Of a stretch of DNA of 64,000 nt, positions 11,001-22,900 are shown one piece after another. The notes beneath the pieces were generated by a model that made no database searches, was not told where the DNA came from, and was given only the letters and a program-made list of their open reading frames with translations. Source of the DNA: Symbiodinium natans (taxonomy: Eukaryota; Sar; Dinophyceae; Suessiales; Symbiodiniaceae); NCBI GenBank assembly GCA_905221605.1, contig CAJNDS010001569.1, forward strand, positions 493,501-557,500, given 5' to 3'. A program made the translations under genes and the position numbers. Numbering within the stretch: the first letter of the stretch is position 1; each line of letters opens with the position of its first letter.

Positions 11001-13866
11001 GTGGTCATCATGTCATACTCTTGCGACCCCAAGATCTTATGAGTTCAGGATTGCGGCGGGCGTCGGCCGCGTCCTCTTCGAGTGCGCGCCGGGCCATGTG
11101 CTGAGGACGCCGGACAAGTGGCGAAGGTCCAAGCTGGCAGCGAAGGCCTTTAAAGCCCTTAACTTGGGATGTTCCCCTTCTACTAATAGTCCTTACTTCT
11201 GGTTTGGAGTTTAGGGTTTAGAGTTTAGGGTTTAGCTAGTAGCTCCTTAATGGGGATTAAAGAGGGGGGGGGGGGTACTATAATCCCTGTTAAGTACTTG
11301 CTAGTGGGAGGGGGAACATCCCAACCCTAAATCCCTAAATCCCTGAACCCTCCTTTTCGTCAGGCTTTCGGGCACCTTTAGGGCTTACAGGGTTTTACAA
11401 AGGCCTTGGGGTTTAGGGTTTAGGGTTTAGGGTTTAGGGTTTAGGGTTTAGGGTTTAGGGTTTAGGGTTTAGGGTTTAGGGTTTAGGGAGTCGGATCTCC
11501 TACTTGGCGGGCTTCGAGTCATGGGATCCTGTGCTTTGGAAGCTACGGGCCTGAAGGGCTTCCTGGGGGTTTGTCCTAGGTAGGATAAGGGGGACCCTTA
11601 AAAGGGAACCCTTCTTGACCCTCTTCTGGCTTAAACAGGGGCCTTATTCAGAGGGTCTATATCCCCAAGGGTCCCCCTAATCCTGTCCTCTATTTGGGTA
11701 ACGGGTCTCGTCTTGTCGCAACTTTTTAAGGCTGCTCAGTCCTCATCATGGAAGCCCCAAGCCTCCCCCAAACCCCAAACCCTAAACCCTAAATCCGAAA
11801 CCCTAAACCCTAACCTTCGATTCTGGGGATACACCTTTGGGCCGAGGATTTCGTGACCCCATGAATGAACCCCCTCCCCCTTCCTAAATGAAACCTTTTT
11901 GTTGTCCGATGAGTGTTTCACCTCCCCAAAACAATACGCCAAACAAGGCACCGCACCCAAAAAGGGGGAGGGGGGGAGGCGGGGTGGGTAGCCCTAAACC
12001 CTAAACCCTAAACCCTAAACCCTAAACCCTAAACCCTAAACCCTAAACCCTATGACCTCAGGCAGCTGGCCTGCAGTGGACGGCGATTCCCAAGGATGAA
12101 GACCGAAACCTGCACCCTGGCATGGCATTTTCGGGGAGTTGCTTGGGGAAGCCTCGTGCCTTTAGGGTTTAGGGTTTAGGGTTTCGGGTTTGGGGTTTGG
12201 GGTTTAGGGTTTAGGGTTTCGGGTTGGGGGTTTGGGGTTTAGGGTTTGGGGTTTCGGGTTTGGGGTTTGGGGTTTGGGGTGGTGTTTGGATGCTCGTGTT
12301 ATGAGGGACCCCAAAAAATCACCGCGAATAGTAGGGTGCCCTTATAATTTATGTGTATGCATATTCATATTTATATGTCTGATGATAGATCTTATTCATT
12401 TATATGCTTACAGTTTGTATGTATAGATGTCTGTATTTTCAAGAAGCTGTACATGAACATCACCTGGCCTGTGATGTTGAAGGTACCTTGAACCAAGGGT
12501 CAACTTGGCTTTGGGGGAGGGTGTGCGGTGTAGAGTCTAGGGTTGCACCATCTGATGGGTGTGTAGATATCCCACCTCTACAAGCACTGAACGTCGTCAC
12601 TGCCTGTCAGAACGAAAGCGCTGAAAACTCCCTAAACCCTAAACCCTAAACCCTAAACCCTAAACTCAGGGCCTAGGCCGCCCCCCTACGTTGGGGGGCG
12701 GCGCTTAAGCCCTTTGACCTCGATGGCACAAGCCGTCCCACAGCATGGGGGTCTGTAGCGCCCCAAGGCCAGGAGGACCCGGACCCCTCGCCGCAGCGTG
12801 CCTGCCCCAGCCCCCTGGCCCCCCTAACCCTGCTTCCCTTTGGCCCCCCGACCCCTGCCCTACTGGGATTTGTGGCCCCACTGGTGACCCTCTGCTGGCC
12901 CTCTGGCCTCTTTGACCTGGTGGCCCCTTCCCTCCTGGCCTGCCTGGCCCTGGTGCCCTGGGCTCGCAGCCTATCCTCTTTACCCCGCTACGGCGGCTTC
13001 GGGGCCTCTATCTTACCTTCGAGAGCTTGCTGGCACCCTTGACTCTCGGATTCGGCCAACGTCAGAGTTTTGGGAACCCTAAACCCTAAACCCTAAACCC
13101 TAAACCCTAAACCCTAAACCCTAAACCCTAAACCCTAAACCCTAAACCCTAAACCCTAAACCCTAAACCCTAAACCCTAAACCCTAAACCCTAAACCCTA
13201 AACCCTAAACCCTTGCCTGTTGGGATGACGGTACTTCCGTGGAACTTGCGGCCATGAAAGCCTAGGTTGTTCTTTGGTGCGGGGTTCAGTATCATGGTTC
13301 AGGCTTTCGGGTGGCCCCCGGTCTCCTTAGGGTTTAGGGTTTAGGGTTTAGGGTTTAGGGCCTAGGGTTTAGGGTTTAGGGTTTAGGGCCTAGGGTTTCG
13401 GGTTTAGGGTGATCCGCTTCAGCGCTCAGGTATGTCGCCGAGCTCTGGCAGAGGTACAAGGAGCAAGCTGGCTTGGATCGCGCAGCGGTGAAACGCTTGG
13501 CAAAAAGCCCGCCTGCGCACCAAAGCTGTAGCCACAACCTAGAGACTCCAAAACCCCTTAATTAAGGAATATACCTCAAATTATAATAGGGACCCGAATA
13601 TGATTTAAGGTATATTCCTTAATTAAGGGGTTTTGGAGTCTCTGGGAATACCCACACTAAACCCTGAGCCCAACCCTGAGCCCTACGCCTTAAACCCTAA
13701 ACTTAAAACCCTGAACCCTAAGCCCTACCCCATACCCTAAACCCTAAACCTTCAAGCCCTAAACCCTATAAACTCCAAAACCAAGCCCCGCAAATTGCAG
13801 AGGGCGGACTCCAAAACAGAGCAGGCAGTTGGGAACAGAAGGTTGCCCTAAAACCCAACCTCCCCC

Positions 13867-13905
<39 letters not shown>

Positions 13906-16900
13906 CGCCCTCCCCCCCTCCCCCTCCCCCCTCCCCCCCCCCCTCCCCCCTCCCCCCTCCCCCCTCCCCCCTCCCCCCCCCCTCCCCCCCTCCCCCCTCC
14001 CCCCCTCCCCCCTCCCCCCTCCCCCCTCCCCCCTCCCCCCTCCCCCCTCCCCCCTCCCCCCTCCCCCCTCCCCCCCCCCCTCTCGCCCCTCCCCCCTCCC
14101 CCCTCCCCGCCCCCCCCCTCCCCCCTCCCCCCCCTCCCCCCTCCCCAAACCCTAAACCCTAAACCCTAAACCCTAAACCCTAAACCCTAAACCATATGGG
14201 ATTAGGGTTTAGGGTTAGGGTTGCTCTACATGCACCCTTACCAACTCCCCCCCCCCTCCCGGCACCCGCAAAGCCTGCGACTCTGGGATCCTTTGAGTCT
14301 AGAAGGTAGAGGGTTTAGGGTTTAGGGTTTAGGGTTTAGGGTTTAGGGTTTAGGGTTTAGGGTACGTAGAGACTCCAAAACCCTTTAGTTTAGGAATATA
14401 CCTTAAATTATAAATAGGAACCCTAATATGATTTAAGGTATATTCCTTAATTAAGGGGTTTTGGAGTCTCTGGGAAGGTAGAGGGTTTTGGGGTTACGGG
14501 CGTTTTGGGGATTTTCGGGGTTTGTTTAGGGTTGCTAGAGGTTATGAGGGTTACTAGGGTTATTGGGGTTATTAGTTTAGGGTTTAGGATTTAGGGTTTA
14601 GGGTTTAGGGTTTAGGGTGTAGGGTTTAGGGGTTTCAGGGTAGGGTCGAAGACGTCAACGGTCCGAGGCTCCTTCGGGACGAGGGCCTGGAGACGACCCT
14701 TGGGCTTCCCTTTGACTCAGGATGCCTACAGAGGTGGTTTAGGGTCTAGGATTTAGGGTTTAGGGTTTAGGGTTTAGGGCTTCTATCAGGGCTGTAGGAG
14801 CCTTAGGGCGTGGAGAGTTTATGGGGTTTAAGGGGTTTTAAGGGTTTCAGGGTTTTGTGAAGGGTTTTGGGTTTCGGCTTGGGTGGGGGGGGGGGGGGTG
14901 AGGTTTGGTGCTGAGCCACTTTAGAACCTAGAAGCCCTCAACCCTATAAACCCTGCAATCCCTGAAGCCTAAAACTCCTTCATTTGTAAGCCCTATACAA
15001 ACGCATAAGGCCTTAAGCCCCCAATAAGCCCCACAAGCACCATGAACCCCTGAACTCTGGCAACCCCGAGCTTCCGTGAGCCCTGTAAACCCTGCAGACC
15101 CTAATCCCCTCATCCTAATACTAATGCCCCCCCCCCCCCCCCCCCCCGCTACCCCCTAATACTAAATATCCCTCCATAGGGGGGGGGGGGGGGGAGTTTA
15201 TATTAGGGGAGTAGGGGATTAAGCTCCCAACCCTTGATTTTTGGCTAACGTGCGTGCTGGTCTACAGAGCTGACGAAGGTTGTATGTAGAGTTCGTGCAG
15301 TTATACCCTAAACCCGAAACCTTTTTTGCGCTAGAAACATTGAGTGAGTTCTTACCAGAAGTATCCATGACCTTCAAGTTAGTGTCTCTAGGGCTTAAGG
15401 ACTTACGGCTCAGGGTTTCGTGCAGCGGTCAGCTTTGGGTCAGTTTTTGTTAGGGCAAGGTTTAGGGTTTGGGGTTTAGAGCTTGACCTTGCACAGGGCT
15501 TTGGGTGTTGGTGACCCCCTCGCATTCCCGAAAACGTGGCAGAAAAGGCCGTAGACCCTTTGCCTACACCTGCATGGCTCTGTTGCTTTGAGGTCTACCC
15601 AGACATGAATATGAACAACCTCAGAGGGGGCCAGCTCCCAACATGCACCCCTTACCCCTGCCTTGGGTTTGGGGTTCAGGGTTTCTATATCATGACACGT
15701 AAGTTCCGCTGCCTAAGCCTTAAACGCTAAACCCTTAACAAGAGAGGTAGGCGTACAGTAGAGGTCGGAGCAATCATGACTAGTATCCTCTTATGGTCCG
15801 CTTTGTTAATGTACCATACTAACCCCCCAAACCATATTTTGATTATGAAGGCCCCTGTGTTGCACCCTACACCCCAACCCCTAAACCCTAAACCCTAAAC
15901 CCTAAACCCTAAGCCCTAAGCCCTAAACCCTAAACCCTAAACCCTAAACCCTAAACCCCACTCCTCAAACTTCCCAGACTCGGTCTCGCAGACATGCCCC
16001 AGAAGCCTGACGGCACTGTCCTGCGCCTGGGCCGCCCTAGCGTCCACGTGAAGGCTAACGGGGGTTTAGGGTTTAGGGTTTAGGGTTTAGGGTTTAGGGT
16101 TTAGGGTGTAGGGTTTAGGGTTTAGGGTTTAGGGTTTAGGAATTAGGGTTTAGGGTTTAGGGTTTAGGGTTAGGATTGAGGGTTTAGGGTTTAGAACTCG
16201 GGGTTCGGTGGCCACTTGGAGGTTTACCGGTACAGCAGTCTCTACCGGGGTTATCAGTGCGTAACCTAAGTTATCTCTGGCCATGTTTTAGGGTTTAGGG
16301 TTTAGGGTTTAGGGTTTAGGGTTTAGGGTTTGCTAGCCCCTTCTGTTTCTACCCTAAAGCCTAAAACCTAAACCCTACCCCTAGACTAAAACCCAAGTAT
16401 AGTAAGCAGAAACTCCTTGCCTCGCACATCGAAGATCACTGCCCAAACCTCAAACCTCATATGCCCTACACCTATAACTAGGGACCTTGTGGGTTTTTGG
16501 TGTTTTGCCTTATTGGGTTCGGGAGGATCATATTGAGGAATCTCTTTCAGAGGTTTTGGCTGCCTCTCCCTGTTCCACAGGGCTGCCAAACCTTGTTTTG
16601 GGGGGGGGGGGGGGGGGGGGGGGGGCGGATCTGCAGCAATGGAGCAGGGTTTAGGGTTTAGGGTTTAGGGTTTAGGGTTTAGGGTTTGCTCCGTGCTCCA
16701 GGGTTTCGGGTTTGGGGTTGATACAGGCTTTAGGTTTCTAGGTTTCAGGATTGCTCCGAAATGCTAAGGCTGGATCCCTCAAGTGCGTAGCTAGAACAAC
16801 TCCCCCGAAACCCTAAACCCTAAACCCTAAACCCTAAACCCCAGGAACTGGGGAGTTCCGATTCTGCAGAGCTGGGACATCTCGGAGCACGCGGCGCTGC

Positions 16901-19900
16901 AGATTCTCAGGTTGGGTTGCGTGGTTTGGGGTTTAGGGTAATATCTTAAACCCTAAACCTTAAACCTTATATGGGGTTTTACGAAAAAAATGACCCTTCA
17001 TATATAGACCACCAAAATAGTACGATCCCCTTATCATGAGGACCCCAATAAGGTACCCCTAACATCGTAAGCCCCCATATATTGCAGGATATAAGGTATT
17101 TAGGACAGAGCATCAAATAGGAATGGGGCCCTGTGACAGTCTCCTGCACTAAAGCCCTCAATGCCTAAACTCTAACCCTAAACTCAGAACAATAGCCCTT
17201 AAAGCCTAAACCCCGACCCTGAACCCCGAACCCTAAATCCCCAAACCCCGAAACCCTAAACCCTACATCCCCAAACTCCTCTTTAGGGTTTAGGGTTTAG
17301 GGTTTAGGGTTTAGGGTTTAGGGTTTAGGGTTTATATCCCCAAACCATTCCAAACCCCTAAACCCGAAACCTTTCAGATGCTTCCTCTCGGACGGACTCT
17401 ACCGCTACGAGGCCGTTGGCGGGAAATTGGGGTAGGTCAGCTACAGGGGGCAGCCTAGGACCCTGAATCCGAAACCCTAAAGCAGTTTAGGGATTAGAGT
17501 TTAGGCTTCACACGCATACACATGAACACACACACACAGAGAATTCAGAGCTCAGGCCTGTTAACAGCTAACAGTTTAGGGTTGGGGGCCAAGGGGGGGG
17601 ATGTCAAGTCTACAGGCCGCTCCCCAGTTTGAACACTAAACGCTTGGAGTACGGCGCGGTCACCACAAGTTATACATGTAAGGTTTGGGTTGAGTGTTGG
17701 CTCAAACTTCTACTCAAGTGACTCAAGCGCGTTTTGGTCTGTGATGCGCTTCCGGAAAGACATGCAAATACTGGCACCGCCAATTTTCCGCAGTTTCTTT
17801 TCCGACTCTTCTCCGAGTGCACAAAATGTCCTTCCCCACGCAAGCCCTGAGAAAGCTATTATGCTAGGATCTATGGCCAACTCACATCCTGACTGCAGCC
17901 CTTTTTGCATGGAAAAGGTTTCAAGAGACCAGATGAAGCCAAGTACAAGTTCGGGACAGCCAATATCTCATTACATAACTTTCTACTACCCCGCCGTAGA
18001 AGCCCATCATCTTGGGGCAGATGATGCCTGGCAGGCTGGACGACAGCTGGCGGATGCTTCCGCCGTGACCCGGATCTCACCCTATCTCCGCTCCTGGGAC
18101 CTCGCAGGGTTTAATTAGGGTTTGGGGTTTAGGGTTTAGAGTTTAGGGTTTTGTGAACACCCATTCCCGCAGCGAAAGGCCTTGATTCAGCGTCAAGGGG
18201 CGCAGGAGGGAGCCCAAGACTCCTTAAGCACGCCAGTAGCCGCTAGTAATTGCTTCAGAACACCACAAATTAAATGAGAAGATTCAACACAAAACATGAC
18301 ATGATTCTTCCTTACACGGAAGGAGTTTTGTCTGTATTCTTGGGGCGTTTTAAGCAAGTAGTAGTAAGTGACTCAAAGTACTGTCTTTGATTATAGTGAG
18401 TATTGGGCTCGCTCGGTATGTTCACGACCTTAATTAGGAAACCAAATACCTGAATACACATGAGGGCCCCCAGTAGAATTGAAGGTTTGAGAGAGTCGGG
18501 TGCAGGGTAAATGGGTGTATGGGTTTGGGGGGGAACCCCAAACCCCAAACCCTAAACCCTAAACCCTAAACCCTAAACCCTAAACCCTAAACCCTAGACC
18601 CTAAACCCTAAACCCTAAACCCTAAACCCCCCCAAAAGCCCCCAAGAGCCCAGGCTTCGGCATGCTGAGCCCGCGGCTCATGTTTCACGAAATGCCGCAG
18701 GGCTGCATGACCCAAGCTTCCTAGCGACCTAGGGCCCTAGGGTTTAGGGTTTAGGGTTTAGGGTTTAAGGTCCTAAGCCCGTAAAACCTTGTGTTGTAGA
18801 CTTGGGCTTGAAGGTTTGTTTGCGTGCAGCAGCTTGCAGCACTAGGCCTCTACCCAGTAGTGCCCAGTAGCGTGGCATTTTGTGCAGGGCAGGCCCTGTG
18901 CACAATGTAAATCCTAAACCTTCTTCCCTTTAAGCAAGTAAGTACCCGAAGCCCCTATACATACCCAGAACACCAAGCCCCACCTAGGACGCCCAGTCCT
19001 ATCCGATCCTCTTTGTTAGGCTTGGACCTTTGCTTAGGGTTTAGGGCCTATGGCTTCTAATTTTGAAAATGAAGACCTTTTGTTCTCCTGGCTTGCGTGC
19101 ATTTTTTAGAATGGGTGCCCCCTTAGGTACCCCGAAAACCCTCAACTGTAGTAAGAACAGTCCTAATGCTTGTCTAGACCAGTGGTACCCTTTTCCCCTT
19201 TTGCTGGATCAAGCTTCCCTTTTGAAGTAACCAACCGACAAACAAGGTTGCCCCTATCATAAGATGGTTACTGGGCTACCAAAAATGTTTGCGCAGCCCC
19301 CCCCCCCCCTTTCCAAAGTTCAAGTCAGATCACGACATCTACCAGCGAAGACATGGCGATGCACCCTAAACCTTAAACCCTAAACCCTAAACCCTAAACC
19401 CCGCCATTGGTGTTGCAGGTGCCCCCCACAGGTACACGTCAATCGAACCCTTGACGACCCGAAGCCTTAAGCTTTATAGAAGCCCTAGAACTAGCAGATG
19501 CTGAACCCCTCCTAAACACCCTAAACCCTGAACCCTAAGCAAAAAACACTATACCCTAGCTTTCCCTAAACCCTAAACCCTAAAACCCCTAAACCCCTAA
19601 GCCCTAAACCCTAAAATAGCCTAAGCCCTCACCCTAGCTAGGCAACCTCGGAACCCCCAAAGCCCTGCACAGCCAAGTACCCATCTCGGAAGAAGCCCAG
19701 ACTCCCCCTAAACCCTAAGCCCTCAATCCTCGACGACCTAAACCCCCTAAACCCCTAAACCCCTAAACCCCTAAACCCTAAATTGCTTTGTCATAGTGGG
19801 GTAACTTTTACATTTTTAAAGGTACTTAAACTCAATAAGGAATAAGTTTTTAGAGTTTTATTGCTATCCCAACTATGAACCAGTAAATCCTAAACCCGTA

Positions 19901-22900
19901 AACCCTAACCCCCAAGACTTCGCTGAGTCTGAAGGAAAGCAGCTGGGGCCAAAGAAGCCTCCATCGTGTACTGGAGACGCGTCCTGGCAAGCAACCCCCC
20001 CCCTCCCCTGCAGGATGATTATATAGGGCTTTGGGTTTAGGGTTTAGGGTTTAGGGTGTAGGGTTTGGGGACTAGGGTGCTGGCCATAGACCATATCCAA
20101 TCGTCGTATCGAAGTATTTAGCAGCAACCCCCAACCCCAAACCCCAAACCCCAAACCATAAACCCTAAACCCTAAACCCTAAACCCTAAACCCTAAACCG
20201 GGCCAGATTTTGAGGCCTGGTGTGGCGGGACCTGGCCTACTGGCAGCTCCACCTCTTCCCGCAGATGCGCCCGTGGCGTCGGATTTTGAGTGCTTTCGTT
20301 GGCTACTATTGGGTTTAGGGTTTAGGGGTTTAGGGTTTAGGGTTTAGGGTTTATTGCTTAAGAACCCCCAAAAAACACAAAAACTACAATCCCTATATTA
20401 CCCGTAATAAGGAAGAATGTTTTTTTTTTGGGGGGGGGTCTTGTACTAACAGTCCTTAGCAGGGATTATAAGTACCCCCTTATAATCCCTATTAGGGACT
20501 GTTAGTAGAAGGGTGAACTTCCCGAAGGGTACTCTTCGTTGGCCTTAAGTTCTGGAGTACGAGTAGGAGGGTTTAGTGTGTATGAGGTGCTCAGGGCATG
20601 TGGGGGGGAGAGTTTCCCAGAGACTCCAAAACCCCTTAATTAAGCAATATACCTTAAGTTATAGTAAGTAACCCTAATATGATTTAAGGTATATTCCTCA
20701 ATTAAGGGGTTTTGGAGTCTCTGGGTTGGGAGGTTGGGCTGGTTTCAAGTTAGGCGCCCTTTTCACAGCCGCGGCCGCGCCTCCGAGAGCCACAAGCCCT
20801 TAAAGACCTCAGCTGAGTCCTTCACCCCATGAAAGAAGCCACGAGCCTAAAGGCCTTCAAGCAGCTTTTCTAAAAAAATCCGCACCTCCGCGAGTCTTCA
20901 AAGGCGCGATCGCCCCATCCGTGCCCACTACGAGGGTCAGGCTTGAACTTGGGAAGAAGATGTGCTAGAAAGAGGGAGGGGAGAGTTGGGGGGGTTAGGG
21001 TATAAATTTTGGGGAGGGGGAGATTCGGGGAAGGAGGGAGCCAGAGGGAACCGCTTAGGAAGTTTCATGTTTCCAGCGCCTAATGCCGGTCTTTGAAGGC
21101 TTCGGCGTGTTAAGCTGGCTTGAGGTGTTTGGCTTCTAGGCTGTGCCTACAGTGTAGGAATCAGCGCCGTCTATCATTCCACAGGTTAAACCCCAAACGT
21201 TAAACCCAAAAGCCTAAACCCTATCAAATATGGGTTTCGGATTTATAAGCTCTAGGCGTGACCCACGCACCTGAGTGTCCTGTGCTAGCGCAGTGCTGTA
21301 TCTCAATTGTTGCCGGCGGACAGACCGCTTGGGCATTCAGGAGCTATTCAAGCGAAAACACCAATGAGGGTGAAGGGTTCCGGGTTTAGGGTTTAGGGTT
21401 AACGGTTTTGGGACTTTGGAATGCATAGTGACGTCTCAATGGCTTCACCTTTGCAGGTGTGGAACACGGACCCTGCTGCACTGAAGCGGTGGCAGCGGGG
21501 GCAAACGGGCTACCCGCTTGTCGACGCCGGCATGAGGCAAGGCAGATGCACGCAACCCTAAGCCCTGAACAGGCCACAAGCCCTACTTAGGTGAACACAC
21601 CGCTACTTGGAGGTTCACGAGTACATGACCGGCTATATGTATAGGCTTCCTTTCCCACTCGATGCAACAAAATGGGGTACCTGAAGCATGGCTTTACTTG
21701 CAGAATATATCTGGGCCAAGAGCCTTCAAGTAAGCTCAGGAGCCCTATCGCAGGCAACGCGAAACTCACAAGAGCTGATTATCCAAGCCCTGAAACGCCC
21801 AGAACCCCCCCCCCCCATCCCCAAAGCACCGCCAATGTACAACCCACTGAATATGAAACATCACATCTAACCCCGAAGAAAGTCTGTACCTGAGCTCTTT
21901 GAACCCCTAAACCCTACACCTTAAACCCTAAACCCTCAACCCTAAACCCTAAACCCTAAACCCTAAACCCTAAACCCTAAACCCTAAACCCTACAGAACA
22001 GCTCTGCAGGGAGTTGTGGGCGACCGGCTGGATGGCGCAGAACGTGCGGCTCCTTCAGCCAACTTACGCTGCAGGGTGCTGTGGGGGGTTTCCGAAAGTA
22101 GGGTTTTTTGCGATATCAGGGGTTTAGGGGTTTAGGGTTTAGGGTTTAGGGTTTAGGGATACCCTTATTGAAGTCCTTTTTTATAAGGGAATCCGACTAT
22201 TTGGGGCCTATATCAGTGTGGGTTTTAGGGTTCGGTCGGGTGGACGTTGGTATGTGTACTTATTTTCCAGCTGCTTCAACTGCTGTAATTATGGCTTGTC
22301 CCGAATCCCAACCCTTAAGCCCCAAACCCTAAACCCTAAACACAATCAGGCTGCTCTAGGACCTCAGTCAGTCCCTCAACCCCGGAGCCCGCCAGACATT
22401 CCCTGGAATTCAATGTTGCCTTCTTATAGAGGGTTTCAAAGTCCATGGGGCAGGATTTGGGGACCTGAAGTTCAGGGTTTAGTGATTCATGCCATGGTGG
22501 TATGTTAATTTCACCGCCGGCCAGCCCAGGATGGCTGCGGCGATCCTCCTGTGCGAGCATTTGAACATCCACTGGATTGAGGGCAGCCGGTCTTACACGT
22601 TGAGAGCTGTGGGATGTACTTGGAAGTTCAATGGGTGTTTTCGCTGGGTCTAGAAGCAGTTCGAAGCATTTTTAGCCAACTCTGTTGTCTTTCTAACTCT
22701 GCTTAGAGCTGCCGAGGGTGCCCCTCATTAGACCGATCGCTGGGTCTATTGTTCTTGGTGGGGCTAACCGTAAACCCTAAACCCTAAACCCTAAACCCTA
22801 AACCCTAAACCCTAAACCCTAAACCCTAAACCCTAAAGGGGCTTACAGGGGCTTCCAGGGCTGACCGGGTTTACAAGGGTTTTTCCTGCTTACTAAGACC

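Noticed and set aside
13217-13270. Island reading [13 protein letters not shown] before the 13430 exon
   Set aside because: No AG acceptor upstream, the minus strand is equally open, and the flanking exons (12062 and 13430) join in phase without it.
13759-14155. Poly-Gly (minus) and poly-Pro (plus) open frames
   Set aside because: They are translations of a C-rich low-complexity tract.
17690-18118. A separate 142-residue gene
   Set aside because: Its last third is the first FAD-domain exon of the photolyase; the rest has no features and is probably intron.
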